Part shown: positions 9,424 to 17,837 of the stretch, piece after piece | Layout: each line of letters starts with the position of its first letter | Position numbering within the stretch: position 1 is the stretch's first letter | Source of the DNA: Ignavibacteriales bacterium | Lineage (GTDB): Bacteria > Bacteroidota > Ignavibacteria > Ignavibacteriales > Melioribacteraceae | Length of the DNA stretch: 64,000 nt | Direction of reading: 5' to 3' | NCBI GenBank assembly: GCA_026390795.1 | Contig: JAPLFG010000002.1 | Coordinates: 62,001 to 126,000, forward strand | Program-made: the position numbers and the translations under genes | Notes under the pieces: model-generated | Databases searched by the model: none | What the model was told of the DNA's origin: nothing | What the model saw: the letters and a program-made list of their open reading frames with translations, nothing else

Positions 9424-10368
9424 ATGCCGCGCTCATGGATTCAAACACCTCAAGATAGTTCTCTTTCTGATAAAGAGGGCTGGACAAAATTCGGCCAAAA
9501 TAAATACGCAGCATTCAGGCATCACATACTGGTAGTAGAAAGAAAAGAAAATATCGCAAAAAACGGTCCCGTAATTAAACAAATGGACTGGCCAGTGAAT
9601 GCAAAATACAAGCTGGAAAACAAAAAAGGGAAGAGAGCAAATTTTACCATAAGTATTCAGGAATCCATTACTTCTACAATTTCCAATAAACTTTCTCAAG
9701 AAGTTTTAACGAAGATCGGTTCTTCTCTTGAAGCCGGAATTGCTAACTTGAAAGCGAATATTATTTCCGAGCTGCAAAGTAAATTCGGAGTTGAATTAAT
9801 TACAACTTTACAGAATGATCTCTCGGCTACAAAAACTTATTCCACGGAAATTTACGTTGAACAATTAGAAGCAATCGAGTTTACTGTACCTGATCAAAGT
9901 AACTCAACGCCTACACGGTCAGTTTTTGCGTATTTAAAACTCCGTCCAATAGTTAAGGAATTTTATCTTTATCGAACGGAATACATTCAGCTTGAATATA
10001 AGAAGTCCTGGATTTGGCCCGATGTAAGAAAAACTTTAACACAATACGATTTAGATCTGCGTAAACCGCTATTCAAAATTGTTTATTACGAACCGGAAGA
10101 CACAATTTCTTTTAGCTTTGATTCATATAAACCGGTAATCGAGGAAGGAGATTCAGTTACAAGTGAAGAATTAAATTCAGCATTTCCGTCACCTGCAAGA
10201 ATCCAGTTGAACAAAACAATGGAACAACTTGCCAAGCTGGCGTTCCCGGTTTCGAAAAAAGAAAAACAATCTGCAGCCAAAGAAAAAACTCCAACAATTT
10301 CGGGAAGAAAAAGAGTAAAAGCCGTATTACCTAAAAGTGATATCAAAAAATCGAAGAGTAGAAAATAG
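9424..10368 (+). CDS. Unknown protein with amphipathic helical centre and basic tail
   Basis: The 314-residue protein has no signal peptide. Residues about 75-135 form an uncharged, alternating Ser/Thr/Ile/Leu stretch (SITSTISNKLSQEVLTKIGSS and following) predicted to be amphipathic; similar patterns occur in membrane-inserting proteins but are not diagnostic. A beta-rich section follows (about 140-240) with many Tyr and Trp, and the last 60 residues are strongly basic (Lys/Arg/Ser). It starts 33 bases after the secreted protein and closes the five-gene run. I do not recognise it. Confidence 0.65.
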   Translation: MPRSWIQTPQDSSLSDKEGWTKFGQNKYAAFRHHILVVERKENIAKNGPVIKQMDWPVNAKYKLENKKGKRANFTISIQESITSTISNKLSQEVLTKIGSSLEAGIANLKANIISELQSKFGVELITTLQNDLSATKTYSTEIYVEQLEAIEFTVPDQSNSTPTRSVFAYLKLRPIVKEFYLYRTEYIQLEYKKSWIWPDVRKTLTQYDLDLRKPLFKIVYYEPEDTISFSFDSYKPVIEEGDSVTSEELNSAFPSPARIQLNKTMEQLAKLAFPVSKKEKQSAAKEKTPTISGRKRVKAVLPKSDIKKSKSRK

Positions 10369-10429
10369 AAATTCTGAATAATATTAAAACAAGAAAAACC
10401 AAATAGGCAATTGAAAGGGAATTAAATAA

Positions 10430-10447
10430 AAACCATTTCAATGGTTT
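10430..10447 (+). repeat. Hairpin at the left side of the IS200-like gene
   Basis: The sequence AAACCATT-TC-AATGGTTT is an 8-bp perfect stem with a 2-base loop, ten bases before the transposase start. IS200/IS605 elements carry subterminal hairpins that the Y1 transposase recognises as single strands, and Y1 genes are often poorly translated because of hairpins near their start. This is a candidate left-end structure. I found no equally clear partner on the right side. Confidence 0.45.
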
Positions 10448-10456
10448 ATCAAAATA

Positions 10457-10882
10457 ATGTCACATTCATTTTATAAAATATGGCTGCATGTTGTCTTTTC
10501 CACAAAAGAGAGAGAACCGCTAATCCCGGAAGAGAAAGAGAAAATCATTTATCAATATATATCAGATCAATTAAGAGAATTAGATTGCCCTGTAAGAATT
10601 ATCAACGGAATGCCTGACCATATTCATTTATTGTTTTTACAAAACCCTAACAAATCTATTGCTGAAATAATTAAACAAATAAAAGGATCATCTTCACATT
10701 GGATAAACCAAGAAGGAATAATCCAACACCAATTTGCATGGCAAACAGGTTACGGGGTTTTTTCAGTAAGCGAATCGCAATTAGAGAAAGTTTATAATTA
10801 TATCAAAAATCAAAAAGAGCATCACCAAAAGAAAACATTTACGGAAGAGTACGAATCATTTATTAGGTTATACAGTAATTAA
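10457..10882 (+). CDS. tnpA: IS200/IS605-type Y1 transposase (TnpA)
   Basis: The 141-residue protein is a full-length HUH single-strand transposase. The HUH motif is HIH in PDHIHLLF (about residues 54-61), and the catalytic tyrosine is likely in the helix VYNYIKNQKEHH near residue 116. The opening FYKIWLHVVFSTK is typical of the family. There is no tnpB beside it, so this is an IS200-like rather than IS605-like arrangement. It sits immediately after the five-gene unknown cluster. The frame is intact, so the element could still be active. Confidence 0.92.
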   Translation: MSHSFYKIWLHVVFSTKEREPLIPEEKEKIIYQYISDQLRELDCPVRIINGMPDHIHLLFLQNPNKSIAEIIKQIKGSSSHWINQEGIIQHQFAWQTGYGVFSVSESQLEKVYNYIKNQKEHHQKKTFTEEYESFIRLYSN

Positions 10883-10982
10883 TTATGCAATGACTACAGC
10901 TAATCAAAAAGAAAAGTATCATGAGCCCTCTTTTCGTATTCCCTCCTTTTTAGATATATTGCACACCAAAAGAAAGAAATAG

Positions 10983-11801
10983 ATGACAATCAATATACTC
11001 TTCATTGGCGATATCATTGGTCAGCCCGGGCTTAATATTGTTCAGCTCTACCTGCCAAGTTTGATAAAAAAATACAATGCAGATGTAGTTATTGTGAATG
11101 GCGAAAATGCTGCCGATGGCAAAGGATGTACCGAAAAGGAAGCAAAATTTCTGTTTGATCTTGGTGTTAATGTTATCACCGGCGGCAACCATACGTGGGA
11201 TAAACCTCAATCCCAAGATTATTTGAAGAAAGATCCGCGTGCTCTTCGTCCGTTTAATTATCCAAAAGGGACACACGGAAACGGATATTATATTTTTGAC
11301 AGCGGAATGGGAAAAGTTGCAGTTCTGAATTTGCAAGGACGTTCTTATATGACACCGATTGATTGTCCATTTCGCGGTGCTGAATTTGTTCTGTCCAAAC
11401 TTAAACAGGAAACAAAAGTTATCATTGTTGATATTCATGCCGAAGCTACGGCAGAAAAAATTGCTCTAGCATATTTTCTTGATGGAAAAGTTTCTGCGGT
11501 AATCGGTACGCACACACATGTTCAGACATCGGATGAAAGAATTTTTCCAAATGGTACCGGATTTATAACCGATTGCGGTATGACCGGTCCATATGATTCG
11601 GTAATTGGCATGAAGACAGATGCGGCAATAAACCGGTTTCTTTATCAAACACCGCAGAAATATCAAACCGCTACCGATAATGTTCATTTAACCGGATTGT
11701 TTCTTAAAGTTGATTCAACAACCGGGAAGACGATAGAGATAGAAAGAATTTTTATGCCGGAATTTGAAAGGAAAGTGAACTCGGAGATGGGACTTTCTTA
11801 A
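10983..11801 (+). CDS. ymdB: YmdB-family metallophosphoesterase
   Basis: This 272-residue cytoplasmic enzyme belongs to the TIGR00282/YmdB calcineurin-like phosphoesterases; B. subtilis YmdB hydrolyses cyclic nucleotides and affects biofilm choice. Metal-ligand motifs are in order: GDIIGQPG (8-15), NGENAADG (39-46), GGNHTWD (about 67-73), DIHAEAT (about 148) and GTHTHVQT (about 174). Length is normal for the family. It is followed by a small intergenic repeat and then folD on the same strand. Confidence 0.92.
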   Translation: MTINILFIGDIIGQPGLNIVQLYLPSLIKKYNADVVIVNGENAADGKGCTEKEAKFLFDLGVNVITGGNHTWDKPQSQDYLKKDPRALRPFNYPKGTHGNGYYIFDSGMGKVAVLNLQGRSYMTPIDCPFRGAEFVLSKLKQETKVIIVDIHAEATAEKIALAYFLDGKVSAVIGTHTHVQTSDERIFPNGTGFITDCGMTGPYDSVIGMKTDAAINRFLYQTPQKYQTATDNVHLTGLFLKVDSTTGKTIEIERIFMPEFERKVNSEMGLS

Positions 11802-11811
11802 AAGTAATTTT

Positions 11812-11884
11812 GTTGTCACACTGAGCGAAGACGAAGTGTGATTAGAATCTATAAGTCCATTTCTCGACTTCGCTCGAAATGACC
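11812..11884. repeat. Small palindromic intergenic repeat, type 1 (MITE-like)
   Basis: A 73-base stretch has imperfect inverted ends: GTCACACTGAGCGAAG on the left and the complement of CTTCGCTCGAAATGAC on the right. The GTCA...GAGCGAAG...CTTCGCTC...TGAC pattern is that of short interspersed palindromes found between genes in many genomes. It lies between ymdB and folD and contains no gene. The copy at 27241-27352 is of related type. Confidence 0.75.
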
Positions 11885-11916
11885 TTACAATATTTAAAAC
11901 GGTATTATGAAATAGT

Positions 11917-12810
11917 ATGGCAGTAATAATTGATGGTAAGAAAATAGCAGCTGAGATTCGTGAAGAACTGAAGAGCAAAATCGAATGGCTGAAGTCGTTG
12001 AATATCCGCGTTCCCGGATTAGTGACAATCATGGTTGGTGATAATCCCGCGTCTCAATCTTATGTTAAATCAAAAGGTAAAGCATGTAGTGAAATTGGGA
12101 TGCTTTCCAAAGTCGAAATTCTCCCGGTTGAAACTTCAGAGCAACAACTTCGAGAGATGATCGATAATTATAATTCAGACGATGATTACGACGGTATACT
12201 TGTGCAGCTTCCTCTGCCTAAGCACATCAATGAAAATAAAGTGATTGAGAGAATTTCTCCCAGTAAAGATGTTGATGGTTTTCATCCAATAAGTGTCGGT
12301 AATTTAGTGATTGGCAAAAACACTTTTTACCCTTGTACACCAAATGGGATTGTTGAATTGATAAAGCGTTACAATATTGAAACAAGCGGCAAACATGTTG
12401 TTGTTGTAGGAAGAAGTAACATCGTAGGCAAACCTGTTGCAAATATGCTGCTTCAGAAAAAAGAGGGCGCGAACGCTGTTGTAACAATTTGTCATTCAGC
12501 CGCAAAAGATCTTTCTATTTATACCAAAAGTGCGGATATTTTAATTGCCGCAATTGGAAAAGCAAATTTTATAACTGCCGATATGGTAAAAGAAGGTGTT
12601 GCTGTAATTGATGTCGGAATCAACCGGGTTGAAGATCCATCATTGCCCAAAGGTTATAAAATTGTCGGTGATGTTGATTATGAAAACGTATTTAAGAAAG
12701 CATCGTTCATTACTCCAGTACCAGGAGGTGTTGGACCAATGACAATTGCAATGCTGCTTCAAAATACTTTTCTTGCATATATAAAAATTACTAAACAAAA
12801 ATTAGACTAA
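11917..12810 (+). CDS. folD: Bifunctional methylenetetrahydrofolate dehydrogenase/cyclohydrolase
   Basis: FolD interconverts 5,10-methylene-THF, methenyl-THF and 10-formyl-THF, feeding purine and formyl-Met synthesis. The protein is 297 residues, the usual size. Family motifs are clear: SYVKSKGK with the catalytic lysine (about residues 48-55), VQLPLPKH (about 96), PCTPNGIVELI (about 140) and the nucleotide-binding GRSNIVGKPVA (about 166), then PVPGGVGPMT near the C terminus. It is 3 bases from deoC, so the two are likely co-transcribed. Confidence 0.96.
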   Translation: MAVIIDGKKIAAEIREELKSKIEWLKSLNIRVPGLVTIMVGDNPASQSYVKSKGKACSEIGMLSKVEILPVETSEQQLREMIDNYNSDDDYDGILVQLPLPKHINENKVIERISPSKDVDGFHPISVGNLVIGKNTFYPCTPNGIVELIKRYNIETSGKHVVVVGRSNIVGKPVANMLLQKKEGANAVVTICHSAAKDLSIYTKSADILIAAIGKANFITADMVKEGVAVIDVGINRVEDPSLPKGYKIVGDVDYENVFKKASFITPVPGGVGPMTIAMLLQNTFLAYIKITKQKLD

Positions 12811-12813
12811 ATA

Positions 12814-13680
12814 ATGAGCTCAGGAATAATCGAAAAAGTCGTATCGCAAGTCCTAATGGAAAAATCATTACAGGACTTTTATTGTACCGGCGGAACATGT
12901 GCCGGATGGGAACGTAATGTCGTTGATCAGCGAACCGCCGTTAAGAATATTATTACCAACGGTGCAGAAAGAATTGCCGCAAGCATTGGAGTTGGTGAAC
13001 ATATTGATAAAGATGTTGCGCGGATGATTGACCATACTTTACTCAAACCGGACGCAACCCCAAAAGAAATTAAAACTCTTTGTGAAGAAGCACGCACATA
13101 TAGTTTTGCTTCCGTCTGTATAAATCCGTCTTTTGTCCCGATGTGTAAAGATTTATTGAGCGGTTCTAAGGTGAAGGTATGTACGGTAATAGGATTTCCC
13201 TTGGGAGCTACAACAACCGAAACTAAACGCTTTGAAGCAGAGCAGGCGCTTAAAAACGGTGCGCAAGAAATTGATATGGTAATCAACATTGGCAGACTGA
13301 AACAAGGCGAAAATGATTATGTCTTCAATGATATAAATCAAGTTGTTCTTGCAGCCAAAAAATTCGGCGCAATATGTAAAGTTATTATTGAATCATCGAT
13401 TCTAACAGACGAAGAAAAAATTAAAGCATGCATTTTAGCCAAAGAGGCAAAAGCAGATTTTGTAAAAACCTCCACCGGATTTAGCAAAGGCGGCGCAACT
13501 GCCGGTGATGTTGCTCTGATGAGATATGTAGTTGGCTCGACCGTCGGTGTTAAAGCAAGCGGTGGAATTAGAACCACTGAAGATGCCAAATTAATGATTG
13601 CCAGCGGAGCTGATAGAATAGGGGCGAGTGCAAGTGTTAAGATTGTTAAGGGAGAAGCTGTAGCCGCCGGGGGATATTAA
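12814..13680 (+). CDS. deoC: Deoxyribose-phosphate aldolase with N-terminal extension
   Basis: DeoC cleaves 2-deoxyribose 5-phosphate to glyceraldehyde 3-phosphate and acetaldehyde. The core begins near residue 68 ([10 protein letters not shown]) and includes the Schiff-base Lys218 in [14 protein letters not shown] and the phosphate loop GIRT. At 288 residues it is about 65 longer than a bare DeoC. The extension starts with an amphipathic helix: hydrophobic residues at 5, 6, 9, 10, 13 and 14 ([13 protein letters not shown]). This is the pattern of encapsulation peptides that target enzymes into bacterial microcompartments; a CTGGTC motif follows at 24-29. DeoC is known as cargo of sugar-phosphate-type microcompartments. 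No shell genes lie in this window. Confidence 0.93.
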   Translation: MSSGIIEKVVSQVLMEKSLQDFYCTGGTCAGWERNVVDQRTAVKNIITNGAERIAASIGVGEHIDKDVARMIDHTLLKPDATPKEIKTLCEEARTYSFASVCINPSFVPMCKDLLSGSKVKVCTVIGFPLGATTTETKRFEAEQALKNGAQEIDMVINIGRLKQGENDYVFNDINQVVLAAKKFGAICKVIIESSILTDEEKIKACILAKEAKADFVKTSTGFSKGGATAGDVALMRYVVGSTVGVKASGGIRTTEDAKLMIASGADRIGASASVKIVKGEAVAAGGY

Positions 13681-13683
13681 AAA

Positions 13684-13708
13684 TAGCTTTTAGTAATAAG
13701 CCGTTAGC
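13684..13708. repeat. Copy of an intergenic repeat related to 44961-45203
   Basis: The bases TAGCTTTTAG...AAGCCGTTAGC closely match the inverted ends of the element at 44961-45203 (AGCTTTTAGCAATTAGCCGTTA on one strand). Only one end is present here, just after deoC, so it looks like a solo or decayed unit. Confidence 0.5.
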
Positions 13709-13795
13709 ATTTAAATTTTGTTATATAGTACAGAAGGTGTTTCGGCATTTCTATTTTTCCATTATTGTATAATTCGGAATGAAAAGGAAAATATT

Positions 13796-14020
13796 TTGGT
13801 TCTAAACCTACATGTAATACAAACTGATGACGGATTTACAGCCGAAGTGCCTTCAATCAAAGGATGCGAAAGCTGGGCTCATACCGAAGATGAAGTAATT
13901 GACAAAATCGTGGAATTGCTGAAATTTTATTTGCAAAGTCCATCCGATAAAAAAATGATTATTGACCGCGCCCGCAAAGAACATCCTTTAACTGTCTACA
14001 AAATTATTTTTGATAAGTGA
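13796..14020 (+). CDS. HicB-like small protein (orphan)
   Basis: The about 74-residue product has the HicB-type partial RNase H fold pattern: a leading strand, then DDGFTAEVPSIKGCESWAHT and a long helix DEVIDKIVELLKFYL. HicB proteins are antitoxins, or related stand-alone proteins. There is no HicA toxin beside it, and no C-terminal DNA-binding domain. The proposed start is TTG at 13796, with AAGGAAAA placed before it; an in-frame upstream ATG at 13718 would add 26 residues unlike the family. It overlaps trmH by one base (TGATG), implying co-translation. Confidence 0.6.
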   Translation: MVLNLHVIQTDDGFTAEVPSIKGCESWAHTEDEVIDKIVELLKFYLQSPSDKKMIIDRARKEHPLTVYKIIFDK

Positions 14021-14610
14021 TGAGAAAATTTAAGACAGACGAACGGCTCCAAAAAATTATTTCTACTGCTGCTGCAAGACAATTTTCTCTACAGGTAGTA
14101 ATGGAAAACATTCATGACCCGCACAACGTCAGCGCAATATTTAGAACTTGCGATGCCGTCGGCGTTCCGAAAATAAATTTGCTATACACTTTTGAATCGT
14201 TCCCACGCATAAGTAAAACTTCCTCATCATCTGCCAATAAATGGATCGATGTTCAAAAATATAATGACACAAAGAATTGCTATGACCAATTGCGGGCGCA
14301 AGGATTCAAAGTTTATGCAAGCATGCTTAATAAAAATGCCTTGAATATTTATGACATTGATCTGACTCAAAAAATTGCGCTTGTATTTGGGAATGAGAAA
14401 CGCGGTGTTTCTTCTGAAGCTGAAAAATTTGCAGATGAAACTTTTTATATACCGATGAGAGGAATGATCCAGAGTTTGAATGTATCGGTTGCCGCGGCTG
14501 TAACTTTGTATGAAGCACAACGTCAGCGGGTAATAAAAAATATGTATGAAAAGAGCGAACTTGAAAAAAACGAACTTGATGCTCTAATTGATCGGTGGTG
14601 CGAAAAATGA
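14020..14610 (+). CDS. trmH: TrmH-type tRNA 2'-O-methyltransferase (SpoU family)
   Basis: This 196-residue SPOUT methyltransferase would use SAM to methylate the 2'-O of a guanosine in tRNA, classically G18. All three family motifs are visible: HNVSAIFRTCDAVG (motif 1), LVFGNEKRGVS (motif 2) and MRGMIQSLNVSVAAAV (motif 3) forming the deep-trefoil knot. The length and the lack of a long N-terminal extension favour TrmH over rRNA enzymes such as RlmB. A GTG at 14017 is an alternative start. The stop overlaps the aroA start (ATGA). Confidence 0.88.
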   Translation: MRKFKTDERLQKIISTAAARQFSLQVVMENIHDPHNVSAIFRTCDAVGVPKINLLYTFESFPRISKTSSSSANKWIDVQKYNDTKNCYDQLRAQGFKVYASMLNKNALNIYDIDLTQKIALVFGNEKRGVSSEAEKFADETFYIPMRGMIQSLNVSVAAAVTLYEAQRQRVIKNMYEKSELEKNELDALIDRWCEK

Positions 14611-15890
14611 TCCAAAAATTTGAAAAGATAGAAAGTATCCGAGGCGAATTAGAGCTTCGTGGTGATAAATCAATTTCACATCGGGCAGTAATGTTTGCAG
14701 CTATGACAAAAGGTGCATCTATAATTCGTAATTGTTCCGATTCTGAAGATGTCCGTTCCACAATGAGTTGTTTTGAAAAACTAGGTTCTAAATTTGAGTT
14801 TGTAAATGATTCAATAAAAGTAGCAGGAAAAGGTTTTAAAGGATTTTCAAAACCGGAAAGTAATTTATATGCCGGAAATTCCGGAACTACTGCCCGTTTA
14901 ATCAGCGGAATATTATCGGCTCAGAATTTTAAATCGGTTATTACCGGAGATGACTCTCTTTCCAAAAGACCAATGAAAAGGATTGTTGAACCACTAAGAA
15001 TGATGGGAGCGGATATTTCCATCGGTGAAGATGGTGTAATGCCGATTCATATCAGTCCGTCTTCTAATATTAAGGCAGTTAACTACAAACTGCAGGTCGC
15101 AAGCGCACAGGTCAAAAGTGCGATGATCTTATGCGCAATCCATATTGATGAAGAATCGATAATTACTGAACTGGTTTCAACCAGAAATCACACAGAAAAA
15201 CTTCTCGGTTTGAAAACAGAAAAAGATTCTGATGGAACAAAAATATTTGTTTCAAAAAAAAATTATCCTCAACCATTTGAAATAACTGTCCCATCCGATA
15301 TTTCAAGCGCATCATTTTTTATCGTTCTGGCTTTACTCACTAGAAATTCTGAGATCATGATTAAAAATGTGTCACTCAACGAGACTCGGACCGGTGTTAT
15401 TGAGGTACTAAAACAAATGGGCGGCAGCATTAAAGTAGGAAATTTGAGCGAAATAAAAGGGGAGATGGTTGGTGATCTCCGGGTTAAATCTAGTAATTTG
15501 AAAAATATTTCGATAACTGAAGCAATAATTTCCAACATAATTGATGAGATACCAATTCTTTCTGTAGCCGGTGTTCATGCCGAAGGTAATTTTAGAATAT
15601 CCGGTGCAAAGGAACTACGTGTTAAAGAATCAGATAGGATCAAATCTCTCTGTCAAAATTTTGCGAAAGCGGGATTAACAATTTCGGAATTCGAAGACGG
15701 TTTTGAATTAGGCGGCAAAGTTTCTGATAAAAATGTAACGTTTGAAAGTTATGGTGATCATAGAATTGCAATGGTTTTTGGAGTGATGAGTATGCTAATG
15801 AAGAATGGCGGAAATGTAAATGATTTTGAAGCAGTTGCAGTTTCAAACCCGCAATTTGTGGCTCAGATAAATAAACTTCGTCATCAATAA
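14607..15890 (+). CDS. aroA: 3-phosphoshikimate 1-carboxyvinyltransferase (EPSP synthase)
   Basis: AroA joins phosphoenolpyruvate to shikimate 3-phosphate, the sixth step of the shikimate pathway. The 427-residue length is normal. Motifs: DKSISHRAVMFAA near residue 20 (substrate lysine and arginine), LYAGNSGTTARL near residue 90 (the PEP-binding signature) and ELRVKESDRI near residue 335. The ATG at 14607 overlaps the trmH stop by 4 bases; an upstream in-frame GTG-type start lies inside trmH and is less likely. Other aromatic-pathway genes (aroF, tyrA) lie 25 kb away. Confidence 0.95.
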   Translation: MIQKFEKIESIRGELELRGDKSISHRAVMFAAMTKGASIIRNCSDSEDVRSTMSCFEKLGSKFEFVNDSIKVAGKGFKGFSKPESNLYAGNSGTTARLISGILSAQNFKSVITGDDSLSKRPMKRIVEPLRMMGADISIGEDGVMPIHISPSSNIKAVNYKLQVASAQVKSAMILCAIHIDEESIITELVSTRNHTEKLLGLKTEKDSDGTKIFVSKKNYPQPFEITVPSDISSASFFIVLALLTRNSEIMIKNVSLNETRTGVIEVLKQMGGSIKVGNLSEIKGEMVGDLRVKSSNLKNISITEAIISNIIDEIPILSVAGVHAEGNFRISGAKELRVKESDRIKSLCQNFAKAGLTISEFEDGFELGGKVSDKNVTFESYGDHRIAMVFGVMSMLMKNGGNVNDFEAVAVSNPQFVAQINKLRHQ

Positions 15891-15926
15891 TCTAAATTCT
15901 TTCCTCCATAATCGTTCCACTCAAAA

Positions 15927-17555
15927 TTACATTTCTAATATTTGATGTTCGAACTTGTTGATTGCAAGTTCATTGAAGATCCACTCGATAATATCTATTC
16001 CGTATTTATTTGCAAAATAGATCCAGTTCAATTCACGCTCTTGAAGATTACTGTTAGGGAAAAGAACATTCCGGACTTTGCTTACCTGCCGTATTGTTGA
16101 ATCGTATTTTCTTTTCTCGGATTCCAGCGCTTTCGCTTTCAAATAATTTAATGTCTCGTCAATCCGCTGTTTCGATTTTTGCGTCAAATCGCCAAGAGTT
16201 TTATCTATCAAAGGCAAAATGTGCTGAAGCTGATTCATCGAACTATTTATTTCATCGAAAGAATTTTGGAAAAGAGTTTCCAGATTTATTTCTGAAGATG
16301 CTGCAACAATTTTTTGAATTAGAGCTTCTTCTTCTGTGAAAATATCAACGTATTGTAAATTGTTTTTTTCTAGGATAGTCTGAACGCCTTTTTCTACTAT
16401 TGTTGCAGATGAACGCGGGTAGATAAACGGTTCTTCGAGATCATAAATCTTATACAGCGGAGAAACTTGTGCAAAGTAACTTATCTCGCCAGGTCCTCCG
16501 ACATAAAAGGCAGTGGGAAAAAGAAAATCCTGGCATATTGGTCTAAGTAATACATTAGGACTGAATTTTTCAGGAGAAGCCTCAAGCTGTAAAAGTAATT
16601 CTTCTTGAGTAAATTTTTTACGTTTACCTTTCAATCTATATTCACCCGTATCGGTCGGTTCGATCGATAGGCGTTCCTTCTCTTCAACATAAAATAAATT
16701 GATCGGTTTTACTTTTACCTGTGCATGATAAACTTCTTCAAGTTCAGCGCTTCGTTCAACCAGCAAGCCGGTATGATTCCCGAATTCACAAATCTCTTTA
16801 GCGAAGAGCGGTGAAAGAATTTTTTTGACTGCATGGTCTATAGGATTAAAGACTATTAAGCCGTAGTCATCAAAAAGTTTTATCATCAATTCACGGAATG
16901 ATTCGAGAAAAGTTTTATCAGGTTGGTAAATAGAATTTAGTAACTCAAGAAGAGGAGCTTTGAATTCCGTCTGGCGTAATCCGGCATTTAATTCTGTGAA
17001 AACATTTTCTAAATTCTGATTGAACTTCAATAATCCAATTGCGCCTCTGTTTACTTCTTCAAGTTGACCGTCGTCATATTTTAAATTGACTATTTGGTTT
17101 TCATTATTAAGAAGCGAAAAATTTCTTGCTTCATCGTAATCATGATCGTCACCCTCGAGCCAGAAAATCGGTACGAAATTATAATCATCATAAATTTCTT
17201 TAAGGTAACTGCAAAGTTTGATTGCTGTAATTGATTTGTAAATTGTGTAAAGAGGACCGCCAAAAATACCAAGCTGCTGCCCTGTAACAACCGCAATGGT
17301 CTTTTTCGAAGTAAGCAGTTCAATATTTTGTAAGGTCTTTTTTGACGGCGTCTGAGCATGGTACTGCGATTTAATTATATCATGAACTAATTCACGATGC
17401 GGTCTTTCTCTTTCAGCTAATTTCTCAAAGAGTGGAAGATACTGATCAACAGCTCTAAAATTTTTCCCATAAAACCGTTCAACGTTTTCAAATTCGTGCA
17501 AATAATCGAGAAAAAGATTTTGATGCGCCGGGATATCATAAAAATTTATATACAT
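15927..17555 (-). CDS. bshC: Bacillithiol biosynthesis cysteine-adding enzyme BshC
   Basis: BshC performs the last step of bacillithiol synthesis by adding cysteine to glucosaminyl-malate. The 542-residue size and layout match: an N-terminal segment, a Rossmann-like core with VVTGQQLGIFGGPLYTIYKS near residue 90, PIFWLEGDDHDYDEA near residue 145, and a late coiled coil (about 440-500). The bshA/bshB genes are not in this window. Presence of bacillithiol genes fits Bacteroidota/Chlorobi as well as Firmicutes. It is convergent with aroA. Confidence 0.93.
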   Translation of the reverse strand: MYINFYDIPAHQNLFLDYLHEFENVERFYGKNFRAVDQYLPLFEKLAERERPHRELVHDIIKSQYHAQTPSKKTLQNIELLTSKKTIAVVTGQQLGIFGGPLYTIYKSITAIKLCSYLKEIYDDYNFVPIFWLEGDDHDYDEARNFSLLNNENQIVNLKYDDGQLEEVNRGAIGLLKFNQNLENVFTELNAGLRQTEFKAPLLELLNSIYQPDKTFLESFRELMIKLFDDYGLIVFNPIDHAVKKILSPLFAKEICEFGNHTGLLVERSAELEEVYHAQVKVKPINLFYVEEKERLSIEPTDTGEYRLKGKRKKFTQEELLLQLEASPEKFSPNVLLRPICQDFLFPTAFYVGGPGEISYFAQVSPLYKIYDLEEPFIYPRSSATIVEKGVQTILEKNNLQYVDIFTEEEALIQKIVAASSEINLETLFQNSFDEINSSMNQLQHILPLIDKTLGDLTQKSKQRIDETLNYLKAKALESEKRKYDSTIRQVSKVRNVLFPNSNLQERELNWIYFANKYGIDIIEWIFNELAINKFEHQILEM

Positions 17556-17633
17556 TCTATCTTCCTTGATAATTAGAAATTGCTATCTTGCAAGTGAAAA
17601 AATATTAATTGAGAGATCTGAAATATTCAAATT

Positions 17634-17702
17634 GTCATTCTCGTGTAAACGGGAATCTCTTAAAATTACATTGGATTCCCACTTCCGTTTGGATGACTGA
17701 TG
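17634..17702. repeat. Small palindromic intergenic repeat, type 2
   Basis: The segment runs from GTCATTCTCGTG...GGGAATCT to GGATTCCCACTTCCG...GGATGAC. Its two halves are imperfect inverted copies (GTCAT...GGGAATC against GATTCCC...ATGAC). It lies in the 280-base region between bshC and the ROK gene, which shows no open frame. The type differs from the GAGCGAAG repeats at 11812 and 27241. Confidence 0.65.
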
Positions 17703-17837
17703 CTAAAGAATAATTTATCAGAGACCTCTAATTGTTACTCTTCAACAATACTTATTTCAATTACAACATGAATTTATAAATTTTTTCTTACAATATTAAG
17801 ATAGAGTACAATATAAATCTGTAAAATCGGAGAAAGC

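Noticed and set aside
10950-11438. A 162-codon minus-strand frame over the start of ymdB
   Set aside because: It lies wholly against a clear YmdB gene and has no ribosome site or recognisable family.
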